From Monoraphidium neglectum (Eukaryota; Chlorophyta; Chlorophyceae; Sphaeropleales; Selenastraceae): DNA of 10,962 nucleotides. Location of the stretch: contig NW_014011637.1 in NCBI RefSeq assembly GCF_000611645.1, positions 1-10,962 on the forward strand, given 5' to 3'. The notes beneath the pieces were generated by a model. That model worked only from the letters and a program-made list of their open reading frames with translations, searched no databases and was not told where the DNA came from. Position numbers and translations under genes: made by a program. Of the stretch, positions 7,787-10,962 are shown piece by piece (position 1 is the stretch's first letter; every line of letters begins with the position of its first letter).

Positions 7787-7972
7787 GCGCGAATGGGCTT
7801 GGCGGCTGCATTTCGCACTGCCGGGCCGGGCCTCGGCGCTCCCGGCTGCGCGCTGCCGCCCAACGACTGTGCCCTGATTACCGGTGCCCCCACCGCCATC
7901 GCGGTGAGGCAGCGTGGCCCGCCGCCAGGCATTTTCTTCGCAGCCCTTCACAAGGGCGGAACCAACCTTTAA
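7787..7972 (+). CDS. Exon-like segment, possible 3' exon of a plus-strand gene
   Basis: After a CTGCCAG acceptor the frame runs to TAA at 7970-7972 and encodes ARMGLAAAFRTAGPGLG, CALPPNDCALITGAPTA and a GIFFAALHKGGTNL end. Codon usage is GC3-rich and the peptide has an even, protein-like composition. It could be the last exon of the gene starting at 6509, although no good phase-0 donor was found in that gene's second exon. It could also be a short stand-alone frame from ATG 7793 (59 residues). A GTGAGG donor at 7904 and a TTTTCTTCGCAG acceptor ending at 7943 would form a 40-nt phase-0 intron and change the C-terminus. Confidence 0.25.
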   Translation, partial: ARMGLAAAFRTAGPGLGAPGCALPPNDCALITGAPTAIAVRQRGPPPGIFFAALHKGGTNL

Positions 7973-9560
7973 TCATGCCCCCGGCAGGCCTGCGACACCT
8001 TTGGGCGCGCCGCCAGCCGTGCGCCTAGGGTGCGTGCCGCCTCGCCGTTCCAAGCTGCCGGGCCGCTCTCTGGGTGCCACTGCGCGGGCCGCCTTTGCTG
8101 TCGCTGCGCCGCAGACGCGGCCGCGCCGCGGCCCCTTTTTGCCACCTGTATGCCCCTGGCGCGCGCGCTCTGCTGCCGACGCTGCGCCCTGCTTAAACAT
8201 GCGCGAGGGCGGCGCGGGGCCGCATGCTGTGGAGTCCCTTGCAGCTTTGGCTGACAATCCGCTCGCTTTATCCTGGGGCGTGCCATCACTGATCTGATGG
8301 GTCCCACCCTACATACATAGGACGCGCGCGTCCGCCGCCCCGTTTTGTGCACACGCTTTTATGGAAAGCATCACAGCACCACGTCCGCTGATCACTGCAT
8401 GCTCCCATGCATGCCCCGCCTCGACGCCTGACTGGAGCGCCCCAGCGGGCCTCGGCAAAATGCTACTATAGTCTTGCGGCTCGAAGGCCCGCCCTTGCGG
8501 GGGGGCTCCGGGACGGGCAACAGGGACGCCGCATGTCTCACCGCCCGCGCCCCCCCAAGGGCGGGCATGCATTGGGGTGGGTTTGGGGCCGAGGGCTGGG
8601 CCGCGCGCGCGGCCTTCCCTCGGCGCGATTTTGGGGCGGGCGCTTACTGACAACTCTTCCCTGTGCCCGTCGCGCGCGCGCGCACACGCACTTGCCGACC
8701 CCACAGTGGCGGCAGCGCAGAGCCCCTGACGAGGGATGCAACCCGCACTCCGCCGGCGCTGCTGCCATGACTCGAGCACTAATGTCCCGTCGCCTTGGCG
8801 CGGGCGGGACGGCCGCGGCACCGACCGCCGACAGTCTTTATCCCCTCAGACTCCTTGGACTTGGTTCGCCCAGTTTGAGTGTTGATGCCGTGATACGCCG
8901 AGCCAATCCTTCCCGGAGGGCCCACCAGGCGGGGGCCCTGACGCCGTCTCTTGTATGCCCTGCGCTTGCCATTTCAGGGCACCCCCAACCGTCCCATCGT
9001 CCGTTTGATCGCGTTTGATCGCGCATGGCGAAGAGCGCACCCGATAAAGCGTACACAGATATCGTTGCACGGCCCTCGCTAGCCCCACGCAAGCGCGCGC
9101 GTGGGCGGCGCTGAGCAAATTAATACACCAGCGCTGTGTGTGTGTGCCCCGGTGAGGTCGGAAAGTGCAGTTTGCATGGAGCATGGCGCCACACGCAAAG
9201 GGCAGCATCGCGACTGCGGCCCGCGGTTTTTCAGTGTTGATGGTGACGCGAACCCGCATGAGGCCGATACATGCTCCCACGTTGCGCGGAAGCAAGCAAG
9301 ACGGCAAACGGGCCACCTGGACGCACCCCATTTCATACAGAGTGCGGCCCTGCCAATGCACGGTTTTCTGCACACAACCCGATCCAACCTATAAACTAAT
9401 CACATGGAACCAATCCTTTGTCCAATTCCTGCCCCTGATGATAAGCCCTGCTAATGTCACCTGGAGTAACTCAACAAAAAGTAGTCCCTGGGCCCTTCTT
9501 AGCTGCTGCGGCTGCAGCTTGCCTACCGGATGGGAGGCATCTTGGCAGCGGGTGCGAGCA
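7973..9560. other. No assignable gene
   Basis: Several open frames exist on both strands but none has a recognisable motif, a consistent exon structure or a good start. Composition moves from GC-rich (to about 9000) to more AT-rich (about 9100-9500). Small local features are a 10-nt tandem duplication at 9003-9022 and an AGGGCCC/GGGCCCT inverted repeat at 8917-8939. There is also a short CG/CA alternating run near 8671-8692. Confidence 0.5.
9003..9022 (+). repeat. 10-nt tandem duplication
   Basis: GTTTGATCGC occurs twice head to tail (9003-9012, 9013-9022). No flanking element explains it, and it is probably a simple slippage duplication. Confidence 0.9.
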
Positions 9561-9680
9561 TGTGCGCTTTGAGACCAAGGCGCTGTCCTGGGCCTTCGAG
9601 GAAGAGCTCATTTGAGGGGTCGCTGCGCGCTGCCGACCCCACCCAGGTGTGCAGGGGCCATGCTGTTATCCTGTCACAAT

Positions 9681-9685
9681 TTACA
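9681..9685 (-). terminator. Candidate TGTAA polyadenylation signal
   Basis: TTACA on the plus strand reads TGTAA on the minus strand, downstream of the aldo-keto reductase stop codon. TGTAA is the main poly(A) signal in Chlamydomonas and Volvox. A five-base match can occur by chance. Confidence 0.35.
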
Positions 9686-10049
9686 TGAACCCAGTCTGCT
9701 CGCTGCCGCGGCCTCCATGAGGGGGCAAAGAGGGTAGATCCCTGAAAAGGGGCAACACGCAGCCAAATCTTAGCAGTGGGTGCAAACTCAGGGTTTACTC
9801 CCACGTTGGGCCAGCCACAAATGCAAGCCAAACGGCACTGCGAGTTGTGCGATCGGAAGCTGGGGCTACTGCAGGCGGTACTGTCCCTCCCAGCTTCGTG
9901 TCCGCCGACCAACCTCCCTCTGAGCTGCAACGAGCGCGGCAGAGCAACAGCGGGAAAGCACTGCAGCAGGTCGGACGGCCGCCGCAGCAGCACCGGTTCG
10001 TGAGCCGTTCGCCGCGGATCGCCTACACACGCGTCTGCCCGCGGCTGCG
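9681..10049 (-). other. Probable 3' UTR of the aldo-keto reductase gene
   Basis: This sequence follows the stop codon at 10052-10050. A minus-strand TGTAA at 9685-9681, about 365 nt after the stop, matches the poly(A) signal typical of chlorophycean algae. No other gene is supported in this stretch. The UTR length is inferred from that signal only. Confidence 0.4.
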
Positions 10050-10157
10050 TCACTCCTGGGCCGCAGCGGCGGGTGCGGCGATGATGGCGTCGATCTGGGC
10101 CAGCAAGTCGGGCGTGAGCTTCGGCACCACCTCCAGCGCCCGGAAGTTCTCCCGCAC
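10050..10157 (-). CDS. Last exon of the KAB-like aldo-keto reductase
   Basis: 35 codons from [11 protein letters not shown] to AAAAQE, then TGA. It directly continues SVQQ of the previous exon, giving the AKR6 pattern Q-x-x-E-N with x-x-L-E-V and a terminal helix ([13 protein letters not shown]). Confidence 0.92.
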   Translation of the reverse strand: MRENFRALEVVPKLTPDLLAQIDAIIAAPAAAAQE

Positions 10158-10514
10158 CTGGTGGCAGGGTGCATGAGTGTAACAGCGCGCAGAGAGGCGT
10201 GTTAGGAGTGCGCAAGGACACGGATGGGGGCAGGGCCGTCCCGCGGGGCGATTCTGGGTCGCTCAGGCTGACAGGAGGGATGGGGCGGGGAAGAATCACG
10301 CTTCCCTCTGTAGCTTGGCAGTATTTGCCCGTCCTCAGGACAACCCCATGGCCACCCCTCACCGCACCCACGGCACTCAGCCTGCAATACATAGACGGGG
10401 CACATGCCCACATCAAGAACATCCACAAAGAGCAGCCAGCACCCCTCCGGATGACAGGCGTTGCGCATACGCGGAGTGTGCGCTCGCACTCTCTCTCTCT
10501 CTCGTGCGCGCGCG

Positions 10515-10559
<45 letters not shown>

Positions 10560-10924
10560 GTGCGCGCATGCACGTGCAACCACCCACCCACCCGCACACA
10601 CACGCACGCACGCATGCACGTGCACCCACCAACACACCAACACACCGGCACACCCACACACCCACACACGCACACGCACCAACTCACGCGCGCCAACATC
10701 CCACCTGCTGCACGGACGTCGCGCCCGTGATGACGGTCGACACGCGCGGGTTCCTCACGCACCACGCCAGCGCCAGCTGCGCCAGGGAGCAGCCCAGCTC
10801 CGCCGCCAGCGGCGCCAGCGCGTCCACCGCCTCAAGCTGGTGGCGCTTCTCGGTCAGCCAGCGGTCGCGCAGGCCCTTGTAGTTCTCGACGGTGAAGCGG
10901 CTGCCGGCGGGAACCTCGCCGCCG
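10050..10924 (-). CDS. Voltage-gated K+ channel beta-subunit-like aldo-keto reductase, last two exons (5' end outside window)
   Basis: Exons 10924-10705 and 10157-10050 (stop TGA 10052-10050) are joined by a phase-0 intron with donor CAG/GTGGGA and acceptor CACCAG. They encode about 108 C-terminal residues. [47 protein letters not shown] and [19 protein letters not shown] match the end of the AKR6 family (plant KAB1, animal Kv-beta) at each conserved block. These include the Ser-x-Val-x-x-Gly-Ala and Gln-x-x-Glu-Asn region that binds the NADPH adenosine phosphate. Such proteins are soluble NADPH-dependent oxidoreductases that can associate with the cytoplasmic face of Shaker-type K+ channels. 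The catalytic Asp, Tyr, Lys and His lie in exons right of the window. The C-terminus ends in a short Ala/Pro-rich tail. A bacterial-type KAB-like reductase without a channel partner is also possible. Confidence 0.93.
10489..10557 (+). repeat. Compound microsatellite (CT)7 ... (AC)20
   Basis: (CT)7 at 10489-10502 is followed by a short CG-alternating run and then (AC)20 at 10518-10557. In the transcript of the KAB-like gene the AC part reads as a (GU)n tract. The array is likely to be length-polymorphic. Confidence 0.95.
10573..10680 (+). repeat. Degenerate CA-rich minisatellite
   Basis: Loosely repeating CACCCA, ACGC and CACACC units continue the CA bias beyond the pure microsatellite, almost to the splice donor at 10704. 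It looks like a decayed extension of the same repeat. Confidence 0.7.
10705..10924 (-). CDS. Penultimate exon of the KAB-like aldo-keto reductase
   Basis: The acceptor CCCGCGCAG lies before 10924, and the first base completes a split codon. The exon then encodes [20 protein letters not shown] through to SVQQ. The upstream DNA to the window edge is a GCGCCCG-rich intron end. The ITGATS block and the LAQLALAWC helix are the strongest family markers. Confidence 0.9.
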
Positions 10925-10962
10925 CTGCGCGGGCGCAGGCGCGGGCGCGGGCGGTTTGGGGG

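Larger units (their letters stand above)
10158..10704 (-). other. Last intron of the KAB-like gene, 547 nt, repeat-rich
   Basis: The intron runs from GTGGGA to CACCAG. It is the longest intron in the window. Its donor-proximal half is occupied by CA/GT-rich repeat DNA (about 10489-10680) and the rest is ordinary sequence without a gene. Confidence 0.8.

Noticed and set aside
8917..8939. AGGGCCC/GGGCCCT inverted repeat as a terminator or TIR
   Set aside because: Only 7 bp in GC-rich DNA and no partner element. Expected by chance.
8846..9373. Minus-strand frame of 175 codons
   Set aside because: It opens with GTG, not ATG, and has no recognisable domain. It is not distinguishable from chance.
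9523..10665. Long minus-strand open frame of about 380 codons with Cys/Val repeats
   Set aside because: It runs through the GT microsatellite and the 3' UTR of the KAB-like gene in a different frame from the verified exons. It is an artefact of the repeat.
10169..10882. Plus-strand frame with a His-Thr repeat
   Set aside because: The His/Thr alternation is just the translated (CA)n microsatellite lying in an intron of the opposite strand.

Overview
The window looks like nuclear DNA of a green alga (Chlorophyta, probably core Chlorophyceae or a relative). The genes are very GC-rich and broken by short GT–AG introns. CAG-encoded Gln runs and GCG-encoded Ala runs sit inside coding exons. A CA/GT microsatellite lies in an intron, and a possible TGTAA-type poly(A) signal follows one gene. 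No bacterial operon, CRISPR array, rRNA, recognisable tRNA or intact transposon was seen. The algal assignment is an inference from style and protein families, not from a marker gene.

Left part (about 27-4549, minus strand): the 5' and middle part of a trithorax/ATX-type (KMT2-like) SET-domain histone lysine methyltransferase. I rebuilt it from splice sites whose phases agree. An extended PHD (ePHD) finger is encoded at about 4340-3740. Then comes a linker of about 900 residues, largely low-complexity, with poly-Gln, poly-Ala and basic stretches. The N-terminal strands of the SET domain lie at about 328-27, and the rest runs off the left edge of the window.

Middle (about 4550-9560): mostly non-coding or unassigned. 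At 4550-6500 the DNA is visibly more AT-rich, with no convincing gene. Its left end should hold the promoter of the SET gene, including an overlapping TGACGTCA/CACGTG palindrome at 4687-4700. A plus-strand, two-exon hypothetical gene is supported at 6509-7445 by codon composition and a phase-0 intron. A further isolated plus-strand exon-like segment lies at 7787-7972. From about 8000 to 9560 I see nothing I can name.

Right part (10050-10924, minus strand): the last two exons of a voltage-gated K+ channel beta-subunit-like aldo-keto reductase (AKR6/KAB family), recognisable from nearly all of its C-terminal hundred residues. Its last intron (547 nt) carries a (CT)n-(AC)n array inside a 76-bp perfectly alternating pyrimidine-purine tract. 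The 5' end of this gene is outside the window.

The genes are unrelated in function: a chromatin regulator, an unknown protein and a redox/channel-associated protein. This is an ordinary eukaryotic neighbourhood. I found no coherent new multi-gene system. The most unusual things are the structure of the SET protein and the repeat-rich introns.
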